In this document: in pieces, positions 45,344-54,394 of the stretch | How positions within the stretch are numbered: position 1 is the first letter of the stretch | Layout of the letters: each line of letters starts with the position of its first letter | Assembly: GCA_036272325.1 (NCBI GenBank) | Contig: DATAYY010000089.1 | Location: 15,688 to 79,687 of the forward strand | Length of the DNA: 64,000 bases | Direction of reading: 5' to 3' | Source of the DNA: Schlegelella_A sp036272325 | GTDB lineage: Bacteria > Pseudomonadota > Gammaproteobacteria > Burkholderiales > Burkholderiaceae_C | Notes under the pieces: model-generated | The model's input: the letters and a program-made list of their open reading frames with translations, nothing else | Database searches by the model: none | Told to the model about the DNA's origin: nothing | Program-made: the position numbers and the translations under genes

Positions 45344-46245
45344 GGCTTGCTCCCGTCGCGGCGGGGTGACGGATCCGCGCCGGCGGGCTTGCCGCGTGGC
45401 CCGCGCCAGCCGTGATCGGATCGCTGCAGCAGCAGCACCGTCGCGTCGTCGGTGCTGCCGTGCGCACGTGCGAGCGTGACCAGCGCATCGGCGCGGCGTG
45501 CGAGCGGAAGCGCTGCCGTGATGACGCGGCACCAATCGGCATCGTCGAGATGCTTGTGGACGCCGTCGCTGCACAGCGCAAGCAACTCGCCGGGCTCGAC
45601 GCCGAGGACGATCGCGTTGGCGCCGGTTGTCGCGCCGTTGCCGACCATGCGCGCCGGATCACCTGCAGCGCCGCCGGGGGGCGGCGTTTCGCCGAGGTGG
45701 CCGAAGGTGTCGTCGGACGTCAGCAGCTCGATGCGATCGCTCCGGCGCTGCGACCAGCGGTAGGCGCGGCAGTCGCCGACCCAGCCGACGAGCCACCTGG
45801 CAGCAAAGACGTCGAGCGGCGCGCAGAGCACGACCGTCGCCGCGCCCGGCCGGTCGGTGACGCGTGCGATCGCGGCGGCAATCGTGCGATCGGCGCCGAG
45901 CATCGCCGCGGCGACGCGATCGCCGTCGATCGGCTGCGGTTCGAGCGATGCGTGCAGGGCGTCGACGAGCAGATGACTCGCGAGCTGCGCCATCGCGCCG
46001 CCACCGACGCCGTCGGCAACGACGAACAGGCGCGCGCTGCCCTCGAGCGGGCTGTGGGCGTCCTCGTTGACGCCGTGCTGGCTGCCGCACGAGGAAACGA
46101 CCGCTGCTTCGAGACGGCGGAACGCGTTCGCGTAGACCGCCTGGGTGGCCGCTGACGCAGTTGCGACGGCCGCAGCGCGCCGACCGGGTCGGCCGGGCTC
46201 GATCGGCGTGATCAGGTCGCTCGCGGAGGAGAACGCCGGCGCCAT
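45340..46245 (-). CDS. PP2C-type Ser/Thr phosphatase (PstP-like)
   Basis: A 301-residue PPM-family phosphatase. Metal-site motifs: GVNEDAHSPL, LFVVADGVGGGAMAQLAS, GWVGDCRAYRW, LALCSDGVHKHLDD and GSTDDATVLLL. No membrane segment, so cytoplasmic. Its stop overlaps the kinase start, linking synthesis of the opposing enzymes. It stands 81 bp downstream of the FHA gene. Known systems of this kind reset phosphorylated kinase and FHA partners. Confidence 0.93.
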   Translation of the reverse strand: MAPAFSSASDLITPIEPGRPGRRAAAVATASAATQAVYANAFRRLEAAVVSSCGSQHGVNEDAHSPLEGSARLFVVADGVGGGAMAQLASHLLVDALHASLEPQPIDGDRVAAAMLGADRTIAAAIARVTDRPGAATVVLCAPLDVFAARWLVGWVGDCRAYRWSQRRSDRIELLTSDDTFGHLGETPPPGGAAGDPARMVGNGATTGANAIVLGVEPGELLALCSDGVHKHLDDADWCRVITAALPLARRADALVTLARAHGSTDDATVLLLQRSDHGWRGPRGKPAGADPSPRRDGSKP

Positions 46246-46326
46246 CAGTGCTCTCCTTCCGGCCGCAGGAACCGATGCCTGCCGCGGCGGCGCCGCGAGC
46301 GGAGAGAGTGTGCGGTCGTCGCCACG

Positions 46327-47784
46327 TCAATCCTGCGCCGTGCGCGCGAGCACGAGTGAGCACGGTGGTTCGTCGGGCAGCGAGCCGCCGAGAACCATCG
46401 TCTGGCCGGGGCGCCACGCGAAGCGCGCACCGGTCTCGTGGCGGACGCCGTCGACGATGACGCCGTTGTCGCCCTCGACGACGCCACGCACGCCGTCGTC
46501 GTCGAGAGCGTCGATGACGACGTGGTGGCCCGAGACGCCGGCGTGGCGGCGGTCGATGACGAGGGTCTGGTCGCGCGAGCGGCCGATCGTGAACGGCAAC
46601 CTGTCGGCGGCGATCGGCTGCCGGCGCTCGCCGGCGGCCTGCGAGATCGCGACCTCGAAACAGGGCCCGGCACTGCGCACTGCAAGGACAGACGTCAGCG
46701 GTGTCTTCGGCACCGCCGCGTCGGCCGCGTCTTCGCCCGGCATCGCCGGTGACGTACTCGCCGCGAGCGTCGGCGATGCGTGCAGCGAGATCGACGGATA
46801 GTCTGCCGGCGGCCCTTCGGCGCGCGCCGAGAGGACGACGCGCATACCCTCGCCGAGGTGAAGTGGCGCGTCGCCGACGCCTTCTGCCGTCGCACCGGTG
46901 CGGCCGCTGCGCTCGTCGACGACCCGAATGCCGTTCGTCGAGCCCGCGTCGGCGACATGCCAGCCGTCGCTCTCTAGCCAGATCTCGGCGTGGCGGCGGC
47001 TGGTGTAGGTGCCGAAGGCGCGCAGGTCGGAACCCTCGTCCTTGCCGATCACGTAGCGGCGACCGGGGACGACCGAGTGGAGAACGGCGACGCGCGTCCC
47101 GCTGCCGTCGGTGACGTCGAAGCTGATCGCGCGACCGGCGAGCGGCGTCGACGGGGTCGCACCGCCGCGCGGGCGGCCGAACGGCAGCGCCGAGGGCGCA
47201 TCGGTCTCGCTCCAGCGGCCGAGCACGCTCACTTCGTACGGGCGGGCGATCGCCGTCGCCGGGGTCGTGCGCAGCGCCGCGAGCAGCTCGCGGTATTCGC
47301 CGTCGTCGCGCTCGCGCTCGTTGACGTCGAGGTCCGACAGGCCGCCGAACAGCGACAAGTCGATCACGCCCGCATTCGGCAGCCGGCCGATCACCTCGCG
47401 CGCCAGGTAGCGCTTGACCTGCTCGGGCTTGAACTCGTGCATGAACTGCCGTAGCAGCTCGCGCGCCTCGGCGCCGCCGGGCGAGCGGACGCCGATCGAC
47501 GTCAGCAGAAAGCGATCGCGGTCCGCGATGACGACGTGCAGCCGGACGTGGCTGACGACGAAGTGCTCGAGCTCATCGCGGACGGCGTTGATGAGCGGCG
47601 CGTAGACGCCGAGGTCGGCGCCCGGTCGCAGCGCGTCGGCGGCGACGGCGCTGTCGCCATGGGTCGGCGGCGAGTCGACGTCGAGGTCGGGCTCGCGGCC
47701 GCGCTCGCGCGGCGGCAGGTCGCCGCGACCGGCGACGCCGCCGAGGCCTTGGACGCGATGAAGAACCCAGGATTTCATGGTCAT
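46327..47784 (-). CDS. Double FHA-domain protein
   Basis: A 485-residue protein with two phosphothreonine-binding FHA domains. FHA1 (about 245-325): YVIGKDEGSDLRA, SRRHAEIWL, GSTNGIRV. FHA2 (about 395-470): FTIGRSRDQTLVI, GVSGHHVVI, GDNGVIVDG; both keep the Arg, Ser and His that contact phosphothreonine. Residues 50-170 form an extra domain (LINAVRDELEHFVVSHVRLHVV, KPEQVKRYLAREVIGRLPN) that I do not recognise and that occupies the position of the N-terminal domain of mycobacterial FhaA. ATG at 47784 or 47778 may be used. It likely gathers phosphorylated partners of the kinase. Confidence 0.88.
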   Translation of the reverse strand: MTMKSWVLHRVQGLGGVAGRGDLPPRERGREPDLDVDSPPTHGDSAVAADALRPGADLGVYAPLINAVRDELEHFVVSHVRLHVVIADRDRFLLTSIGVRSPGGAEARELLRQFMHEFKPEQVKRYLAREVIGRLPNAGVIDLSLFGGLSDLDVNERERDDGEYRELLAALRTTPATAIARPYEVSVLGRWSETDAPSALPFGRPRGGATPSTPLAGRAISFDVTDGSGTRVAVLHSVVPGRRYVIGKDEGSDLRAFGTYTSRRHAEIWLESDGWHVADAGSTNGIRVVDERSGRTGATAEGVGDAPLHLGEGMRVVLSARAEGPPADYPSISLHASPTLAASTSPAMPGEDAADAAVPKTPLTSVLAVRSAGPCFEVAISQAAGERRQPIAADRLPFTIGRSRDQTLVIDRRHAGVSGHHVVIDALDDDGVRGVVEGDNGVIVDGVRHETGARFAWRPGQTMVLGGSLPDEPPCSLVLARTAQD

Positions 47785-47811
47785 GACGTGCTTTCGGAAT
47801 CGGCGTTTCGA

Positions 47812-48162
47812 TCAGCTGCGATAGGCGACGACGAGCGTCGCGAGAGGGCCACGCGCGCTGAGGTGGCGCACGCGCGGAAAGCTGGGCAGGCCGTAGCCCG
47901 AGAGCCGCTCGACGAAGCGTCCCCAGGCCGGCTGGATGCGGTCGCCGGCGCGCACGCGTGTCTGCAGCGAGGGCAGCGAGAGGTCGATCAGGAGCGCGAC
48001 GCGTGAGACGTCGCCGATCATGACGATCGCGCGCCTGAGGCTGTCCTCGAGATCGTCAAGGCAGCGCTCGAACGGGCCGTCGAAGGTCCAGACGAGCGGC
48101 GGCGGCAGCGCATCGGCGTCGTCCCTGCGCGGGTTGCGCCGCGCTGCGTGGATCCTGCTCAT
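47812..48162 (-). CDS. Small unknown protein between the transpeptidase and FHA genes
   Basis: A 116-residue protein with no recognisable family. It begins with a basic stretch (RIHAARRNPRRDD) and continues VWTFDGPFERCLDDLEDSLRRAIVMIGDVSRVALLIDLSLPSL and SGYGLPSFPRVRHLSARGPLATLVVAYRS, a mix suggesting a small alpha/beta fold. Coding status is supported by the ATGA overlap with the transpeptidase stop, consistent GC-rich third positions and position inside the operon. Confidence 0.72.
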   Translation of the reverse strand: MSRIHAARRNPRRDDADALPPPLVWTFDGPFERCLDDLEDSLRRAIVMIGDVSRVALLIDLSLPSLQTRVRAGDRIQPAWGRFVERLSGYGLPSFPRVRHLSARGPLATLVVAYRS

Positions 48163-50813
48163 GGCGCGATTCCTTCGATCTCGCCCGTCGTGCGGCCGAC
48201 GATCTGCATCGCGATCTCGGCGGCCGGGTTCGGGCCGTGGTCGCCGGTGCCGTGGATGCGTCCGCTCGCGCGCAGCCAGTTGCGCTCGGCAAGGACGGCG
48301 ATCGCCTTCGTCCACGGGCCGTCCTTCGCGCGGTCGGCGCGGAACGCGGCGACGTACCACTTGTAGGGCCTGAGCGAACTGCACGCGCCGCGCTGTGCCT
48401 CGGGCGACGGCGGCGCGCCCGTGCGGCACAGGCGAACGATGGTATCGAGCGTCAGACCGTCGCTCGGAAAGCTCGGCGTTCCGGTCTTGCCGGCAAGCCA
48501 GGCGATGTCGCGGCAGCGGCGCGCATCGAAGACCTGCTCGCAGGCGGTGCGCGCGGTCCCGGCGCGGTGGCTGAACGACAGGCCGCTCAGGATCACCTCG
48601 GCCGCCTCGCGCGAGAGCGGAGGTGGCGCCGTCGCCGGCACCGACCAGCGCGCCGCCGCCGCGGCGAACGCGTCCGCCGACGTGCCGGCAACGCCGTGGA
48701 TCGCGTCGACGAGATGCGGCCGCGGCACGCGCGCGCTGCCGTTGGCGGCCGAAGCGAGTGTCGCCATCATGCCGGCGACACCGAGCACGCTCGCGCGCGC
48801 GTGGCCCTGGCCCCAACCTTCGGCGACGACGTCGACGACCGCGCCGCCCTTGCACTTCTCCCAGTCGTCGTCGCTGCCGCGGCGGCCGTCGGCGCCGAAT
48901 GCACAGCGGCGAACGATGCCCGGGTCGAGCGACATCGGCGGCATGAGATGCATCGGCGAGCCGAGCTTGTTGCCGACCGGCTCGCTGAGGAGGCGGCCGT
49001 AGGCGATCGCGGTCGGCCCGGGCACGTTCCAGTCGCGCGCGTCGCTGCGCTCGAGCGGCCGGCCGAACAACAGATCGGCGCTGCCGCAGGCGTCGCGTGG
49101 ATCGTCGCAGCCGGCGTTCCAGCCGTAGGCAGCCGCCGCGGCCTGCACGTCCCACGGCCGATGGCAGGCGGCAAAGCCCTGCTCGAAGCAGAACATGCGA
49201 TCGAGAAAGCGCGCCGAATCGGAGCGCATCAGCTGGCCGCGCAGGCTGTCGTGGGCCGGAATCGCGTCGCCGCCGCGCTGCATCGCCGCGCGTTCGGCGG
49301 CGAGCAGGCGGCTGCCCCGCTCGCCGTCGGCAAGGAACGCGGTGGCCATGATTGGCTTGATCGTCGAGGCCGGCATCGCCGAGTGGTAGATGGCTGGGTT
49401 GAGGAGCGCATCGGCGCGGTAGTGGACCTGGTAGGGCAGCCGCGTGTCGCAGTTCGGGTCGCGCCCTGGACCGTCGACTTCCTGGCGCGCGCACGGCGAG
49501 AGCGTCCCAGCGAGCGCCTCGATGCGGCCGCTCGCGATGTCGATGACGACGACTGCGGCCATGCGCACCATCGCTCCTTCGAGCAACTGCGAGCCGAGCG
49601 GCCGGTCGCCGTCTTCGGCGCGGCGCATGCCGAGCGCGCGGCAGACCTCGTGGCGGCCGGTGTAGCAGGCCGCGGTCTTCTGCGCGAGCGCCTGCAGCGC
49701 GGGATCGATCGTCAGGTCGATCGAATAGCCGACGTCGACCGGAGCGCCATCGACATTGACATGATTGCGCGAGCCGATCCGCCCGGCGCGCACGCGTGGC
49801 AACTCGTCGTCGTCGCCGGCATACGCGCGGTAGAGCGCGCCGGCCGGCTGGCGCAGCGATTCAAGCGGCTGCAGCAGCGTCAAGATTGACGGCGGCACCT
49901 GCCAGCGCGGATCGTCGACGCGGTCGGCAACTCCCGGCTCGCCGGTCACGGCGATGGCATGCGGCGCGGCGGCGCTGCCGCTCGCCGCTGTCGCCACGCC
50001 GCGCACTGCGGCCATGGCGCAGACGCGTTGCTGGGCGCTGTGCGCCGGCGCGAGGAAGACCGCCGGCGCGGCGTCGCCGCCGCTGCCGAGGTAGATGCAG
50101 CCGGGGACGCCGCCCCACGGGTTCTTGCGCGTCACCTCCTGCGCCGTGATCTGCATCTGCTGGTCGGCGCGCCAGCGGGCCAGCGTCGCGCTGCCTTCGG
50201 TGCCGCGCCAGGCGAGCGTTTCCAGCATCGCCGCGTCGCCGCGGCGAAGCGACTCGAGCGCGTCGGCGAGGTCGGCGCAACGGACCTGAAAGCGCCGGCC
50301 CGGCGCATCAACGGCCTCGACCGGGGTCGCCAGGGCATCGGCGGCAGCAGCGAACCATCGCTCCGAATCGAGGCCGACGCGATGCTCGACGCGCGCCTTC
50401 ACGCGGCTGCTGAAGCGCAGCAGCGCGGCGTCGATCTCGTTCATCTGCACTGCGATTTGCTCGGCGGCCGTTGCCTCGACCCTGGCGCCGGCGAGCTCGC
50501 GCAGCCAGCGCGCCGCCGGCGTGCCGCCGCCCCACTCGCGGCGGCACGCGGGAACGCCTGCGAGGACGGCGAGGGCGTCGGTGTGCAGCGGCGCGTCGCT
50601 GCGACGTTCGACGATGGCGCGTTCGAAGATTTTCAGAGCGGCGACGCGGCGGACGCTGACATAGCGGTCGCTGCGACCCTGGCGGTCGATGCTGTCGGGC
50701 TCGCCCGGGCGGACGACGGCGACCAGCGCGAACACGCCGAGCAAGACCGGAACGATCGCCGCGCTGGCCGCGACCGCGCACTCGAGCAGCGAGACGCGGC
50801 GCCGCTCAGCCAC
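48159..50813 (-). CDS. Penicillin-binding transpeptidase (PbpA/FtsI-like)
   Basis: An 884-residue, single-spanning (residues 14-34) peptidoglycan transpeptidase. Catalytic motifs: S483-T-I-K486 in MPASTIKPI and K776-T-G in LAGKTGTPSF; between them GWGQGHARASVLGVAGMMATLA (670-687) matches the conserved substrate-region helix. The middle motif, S-x-N in most PBPs, appears to be S531-D-S533. The N-terminal 350 residues are a family-specific periplasmic domain. Ten or more cysteines in the outer part suggest disulfides. GTG start overlaps the FtsW/RodA-like stop by eight bases: a SEDS polymerase and its transpeptidase are produced together. Confidence 0.88.
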   Translation of the reverse strand: MAERRRVSLLECAVAASAAIVPVLLGVFALVAVVRPGEPDSIDRQGRSDRYVSVRRVAALKIFERAIVERRSDAPLHTDALAVLAGVPACRREWGGGTPAARWLRELAGARVEATAAEQIAVQMNEIDAALLRFSSRVKARVEHRVGLDSERWFAAAADALATPVEAVDAPGRRFQVRCADLADALESLRRGDAAMLETLAWRGTEGSATLARWRADQQMQITAQEVTRKNPWGGVPGCIYLGSGGDAAPAVFLAPAHSAQQRVCAMAAVRGVATAASGSAAAPHAIAVTGEPGVADRVDDPRWQVPPSILTLLQPLESLRQPAGALYRAYAGDDDELPRVRAGRIGSRNHVNVDGAPVDVGYSIDLTIDPALQALAQKTAACYTGRHEVCRALGMRRAEDGDRPLGSQLLEGAMVRMAAVVVIDIASGRIEALAGTLSPCARQEVDGPGRDPNCDTRLPYQVHYRADALLNPAIYHSAMPASTIKPIMATAFLADGERGSRLLAAERAAMQRGGDAIPAHDSLRGQLMRSDSARFLDRMFCFEQGFAACHRPWDVQAAAAAYGWNAGCDDPRDACGSADLLFGRPLERSDARDWNVPGPTAIAYGRLLSEPVGNKLGSPMHLMPPMSLDPGIVRRCAFGADGRRGSDDDWEKCKGGAVVDVVAEGWGQGHARASVLGVAGMMATLASAANGSARVPRPHLVDAIHGVAGTSADAFAAAAARWSVPATAPPPLSREAAEVILSGLSFSHRAGTARTACEQVFDARRCRDIAWLAGKTGTPSFPSDGLTLDTIVRLCRTGAPPSPEAQRGACSSLRPYKWYVAAFRADRAKDGPWTKAIAVLAERNWLRASGRIHGTGDHGPNPAAEIAMQIVGRTTGEIEGIAP

Positions 50814-53235
50814 GGCTTCCTCCGCTCGGAGGGTCGATGCCGGAGCGACCGCCGCGCGCGACGTCGACGTTCAGGCAGAGCGCGAGGAACGCGATGTTGA
50901 CGAGCATCGATGTCAGGCCGAAGCTGACGAACGGAAAGGTCACGCCGGTGAGCGGCAGCACCGCGAGATTGCCGGCGACGGTGACGGCGAGCTGGCACGA
51001 AGTCATCACGACCCAGGCGACCGAGATCCAGCTGACCAGCGCCTGGCCGTCGTTCGCCAGTTGACCGTCTGTGCCGACGAGGCGCGGCTCGCCCCGGGTG
51101 ACGCGGCCGTGGTGGCGGATCAGCCGGTGCAGCCAGATCGCCATCGCCAGCGACCCGGCCCACGCAGCGACCGGACCGAAGGCGCCGACCAGCGCGGTGA
51201 ACGTGTAGTCGCTGTGGATCTGCGCCGGGACGCCGCTGCAGGCGTGCCCGGTCGACAGGCCGCACCACGGCACGGAGCCGAGGCCGAAGCCTTCGGCCGG
51301 CGCGGCGCGCTGGAACCACGACACCAGCGCGAGCTGGTCGTTGATCGAGGCGAACGGCGCGGCGGCGCTTTCGAGCCGGCTCGCCGTCACGCTGTCGTAC
51401 CCGCCGACCTGGAACAGCGCGGCCGTGATCGCGCCAATCCAGCCGACGAAGAGAACGAGTGCCAGCGCGAACGAGACGATGACCTGGCCGCTGCGGTGGT
51501 GCCACCACATCGCCAGCGCGGCGGCGACAAATGCGCCGCCGGCATAGCCGGCGATCAGCAGCGGCCCCATGTCGTGGGTCGCGAACATCGCCCCGACGAG
51601 GACGCCGACGACGAACAGGATCGGCCACGCATAGCGCAGGAACGAGAGCACGGCGCGGCCGTTCTTTGCCAGTCGCTCGGTGAGCGGGCCGGCCCGCAGA
51701 AAGAAGAACCACGCCGCACCGCCGATCAGCCAGACTCGGCCGAGCTCCGACGTGAGCTGGCGCTTGTTCGCAAGGACGATGCCGAACGCAAGCACCGCGG
51801 CGACTGTCGCGGCGACGAGCAAGGCGCCGACGCCGAAACTGCCGATGCGCCGGCTCACCCGTTGCAGCACCTCGCCGGCGACCGACAGCAGCCAGGCGAA
51901 GCCACGCGCCAGCGGCCCGCGCAGGAAAACGAACACCGACAAGGCGAGCATCGCCAGCCAGAGATGGCCCTGGTGGTAGAGCGCGAGGTAGCGGTTGCCG
52001 GCGTGGGCCGAGAGCGAAAGGTCGAACAACAGCAGCCAGCCGACGCCGGTCGCGACGACGAGCCCGGCGTAGCCGATCCGGGTGCTCATCGCCCGCGTCG
52101 GTGCGGCGCGCGGCCGCGCCGTGCCCCGGCTGGCGAGCGACGCGAGGGCGATGATCGCTGCGGCCGCGATGAGCGCGATGACGAAGGGCGCCGGCGGCGA
52201 CGTCCACGCCGCATCGGCGCGCGCGAGGGCGAAGTCGCGGCCGCCCGAGAGCGGCCACGGCACGCGCGCCGCCCATGCCGCGATCGCCCAGGCCGCGAGC
52301 GCTGCGGCGACGCCGAAGCCTGGTCGCGCAGCGCGCCGGCTCCAGGCGACGAAGCCGAAGCCGAGCGCCATCGCCACTGCCCACTGTGTTCCCGCCGAGC
52401 GGGTGAGCGCCCGCATCGCGCCGTTCTTGCCGGCGTTGACGACCGACTGGCGTGCGTCGGCCATCAGCGACGCGGTCGCCGCCAACGCCTCGACGCCGCC
52501 TGCGCAGCCCGCGGCGCGCGACGCCGGCGGCAGCTCGGCGTCGGCCGCCAGCGCGGCGGTCGCGCGGCGGCCGTCGAGCGCCGCGGCGAGCAACAGGACC
52601 GCATCGGCGCGCGCCCGCTCTGCCGCGGCGCCCAGCACCTGCCCGCCCGGCGCTGCTTGCGCGGCGAGTGAAGACTCGACCCAGCGCGCAGCGCAGCGCA
52701 GCGGCAGCGGTCCGACGCTCGCACCCTGCGTGAGCTGGAAGCGCTCGATGAAAGGCGCCAAGTCGGATTCGATCGCGGCGACGGCGTCGGCGTCCTCGCG
52801 CAAGGCCGCGCTGCCGTTCTCGGCTTCGTTGCCGAATGTGCGGGCGCGCTCGTCGGCGGCCTGCAGCGGCCGCACGAACGCCTGCGTTGCGCGGCCGATG
52901 GCGATCGCGAGCGGGCCGGGAAGCGAGGCGAGCGGATGCGATGAAGCGGCGGCGGCGCGGCTGCCGCAGAGCGCCGTCGCGAGATCGGCCGCGGCGAGCG
53001 GGGCGACGGCATCGCACGTCTGTTCCAGCACCGGCGCCGGCAGGCCGGCGACGGCGATGCCGCGGTCGAGGAAGCGCTGGTCGCGGCCGGGGTCGAGCGT
53101 CGCCACGCGCACGAACAGCGGCCAGAGCCACAGGATCGCTGCAGCGACGAGGGCGAACTCGACCAGCGACGGCAGCGACCGCCCGAGCCCCGTGCCCGGT
53201 ACATCGAGAGGCGGCGTTGCCGAGCTGGCGAGCAT
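50806..53235 (-). CDS. FtsW/RodA/SpoVE-family (SEDS) glycan polymerase, oversized
   Basis: An 809-residue multi-spanning protein; RodA and FtsW are usually 370-480. The last 410 residues are a SEDS domain: FATHDMGPLLIAGYAGG, IHSDYTFTALVGAFG, GNLAVLPLTGVTFPFVSFGLTSMLVN. The first 390 residues add one N-terminal transmembrane helix, a predicted periplasmic segment of about 260 residues (QTCDAVAPLAAADLATAL, RCAARWVESSLAA) and further helices. It pairs with the transpeptidase that overlaps its end. The ATG at MLASSATPP is preferred, but no strong ribosome site is visible, so the exact start is less certain. Confidence 0.87.
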   Translation of the reverse strand: MLASSATPPLDVPGTGLGRSLPSLVEFALVAAAILWLWPLFVRVATLDPGRDQRFLDRGIAVAGLPAPVLEQTCDAVAPLAAADLATALCGSRAAAASSHPLASLPGPLAIAIGRATQAFVRPLQAADERARTFGNEAENGSAALREDADAVAAIESDLAPFIERFQLTQGASVGPLPLRCAARWVESSLAAQAAPGGQVLGAAAERARADAVLLLAAALDGRRATAALAADAELPPASRAAGCAGGVEALAATASLMADARQSVVNAGKNGAMRALTRSAGTQWAVAMALGFGFVAWSRRAARPGFGVAAALAAWAIAAWAARVPWPLSGGRDFALARADAAWTSPPAPFVIALIAAAAIIALASLASRGTARPRAAPTRAMSTRIGYAGLVVATGVGWLLLFDLSLSAHAGNRYLALYHQGHLWLAMLALSVFVFLRGPLARGFAWLLSVAGEVLQRVSRRIGSFGVGALLVAATVAAVLAFGIVLANKRQLTSELGRVWLIGGAAWFFFLRAGPLTERLAKNGRAVLSFLRYAWPILFVVGVLVGAMFATHDMGPLLIAGYAGGAFVAAALAMWWHHRSGQVIVSFALALVLFVGWIGAITAALFQVGGYDSVTASRLESAAAPFASINDQLALVSWFQRAAPAEGFGLGSVPWCGLSTGHACSGVPAQIHSDYTFTALVGAFGPVAAWAGSLAMAIWLHRLIRHHGRVTRGEPRLVGTDGQLANDGQALVSWISVAWVVMTSCQLAVTVAGNLAVLPLTGVTFPFVSFGLTSMLVNIAFLALCLNVDVARGGRSGIDPPSGGSRG

Positions 53236-53270
53236 TGCGGGTCGGCGCGGTGCTGACGCGATCGCTGGCG

Positions 53271-54104
53271 TCAGAACGGCGACGGCGTTTCGCCCAAGGC
53301 GCCGAGGCGAACGGTGTCGCCCGCGGCGAACGCGGGGGCGTGGTCGAAGCGGCGAACCTGGGCGCCGCCGTCGCTCGTCCGCAGGACGACTTCGTAGTGC
53401 ACGCGTCGTGTCGCTTGCTGTCCGATCTGGTGGCCGGCGACCGCGCCGCCGATCGCGCCGAGAACGGCGAGCACGCGACGGGTGTGCTCCTTGCCCAGCT
53501 CCTCGCCGAGGACGGCGCCGGCGATCGCGCCGGCGATCGCGCCGATCGCGCCGCCCGGCGGTGTTTCGACCCTGCGCACCGATTGCACCCACGCGCAGTC
53601 GGCACACGTTGCTCGCTCGGGTCCGCGGACGACCGCGGCGCTCGCGGGCGGCGCGACAGTGACGGCAGGCGCCGGCGTGGGCGCCGAGCGCGCCGCCAGC
53701 GTCGCCTCGGCGTCGGCCCATGGCAGCGGCACCGCGGTGAGAAGCAGCGGCTCGTCGAGGTCGCCCTGCGCGAGCGCGCCACCCTGCTGCAAGGTCGCCG
53801 TCGCCCGGCTCGTCGGCACGATCGCGTCGCGCGCATCGATCACGTACGTGCCTTCATAGATTCCGGGCGCCGTCTCGCGCAGGGCAAGAAGGCGCCAGCC
53901 GCCCTCGATGCGCAGCGCCGCCGTCGCGTTCGGCGTGCCGTAGACGCTGAAGCGCAGCGCCACGCCGGCGCCAAGCTGCGAGACCTGTTCGACGTCGACG
54001 CCCTCGACCGCGAGCCTGGCGTCCTCCGCTGCCTGCGCCGCCGGCGCCCCGGCCGCGATCCAACCGGCGGCCGCGACCGCCGTCACCAGACGATGCAAGG
54101 ACAC
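53271..54104 (-). CDS. Exported glycine-zipper (17-kDa antigen-like) protein
   Basis: A 277-residue exported protein that opens the cell-wall operon. Signal peptide MSLHRLVTAVAAAGW... ends near APAAQA. A beta-rich domain follows (ALRFSVYGTPNATAALRIEGG, GTYVIDARDAIVPTSRA), then a Pro/Ala linker and a glycine zipper of two hairpin helices (GGAIGAIAGAIAGAVLGEELG, VLGAIGGAVAGHQIGQQ), the 2TM motif of SlyB-like envelope proteins. The chosen GTG has GGTGGAGACAAC upstream; an earlier GTG at 54131 would lengthen the N-terminus by nine residues. Two cysteines (TCADCAW) may form a disulfide. Confidence 0.8.
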   Translation of the reverse strand: MSLHRLVTAVAAAGWIAAGAPAAQAAEDARLAVEGVDVEQVSQLGAGVALRFSVYGTPNATAALRIEGGWRLLALRETAPGIYEGTYVIDARDAIVPTSRATATLQQGGALAQGDLDEPLLLTAVPLPWADAEATLAARSAPTPAPAVTVAPPASAAVVRGPERATCADCAWVQSVRRVETPPGGAIGAIAGAIAGAVLGEELGKEHTRRVLAVLGAIGGAVAGHQIGQQATRRVHYEVVLRTSDGGAQVRRFDHAPAFAAGDTVRLGALGETPSPF

Positions 54105-54394
54105 GTTGTCTCCACCAGCCGACCCGCTCACGGCGGCGCACGAACCCCAGGCGCGTCCGTTCAGAACGCGACGCGACGCCGCATCGATGACAAGGCTAGC
54201 CCGACTCGCCGCGTTTGTCTGGGGCGTCGGCGCGTGCTTTACGAAAGACTACGTTCATTCGCAAGACGCTCGCACGAGTCGCCGACACTGGCGCCATGCG
54301 TTTCGACGGCACAACGCGAAGAAGTCCGGACGCGCCGGTCGTCAACGCCGCGCCATCAGCGCCGTTATGTCCCTAGCTCGTCGATAGGTCGGCC
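54105..54394. other. 290-bp divergent intergenic region upstream of the cell-wall operon
   Basis: No coding frame convinces here. On the minus strand TTGCGA and TAAAGC with a 17-base spacer lie near 54238-54266 and could start the cell-wall operon transcript. The segment around 54230-54270 is richer in A and T than the rest. No clear terminator or repeat seen. Confidence 0.4.

Noticed and set aside
42536..47784. Type VI secretion PpkA-PppA-Fha regulatory set
   Set aside because: The kinase, phosphatase and FHA types would fit, but no Tss structural genes are present and the genes are joined to a SEDS-PBP pair instead.
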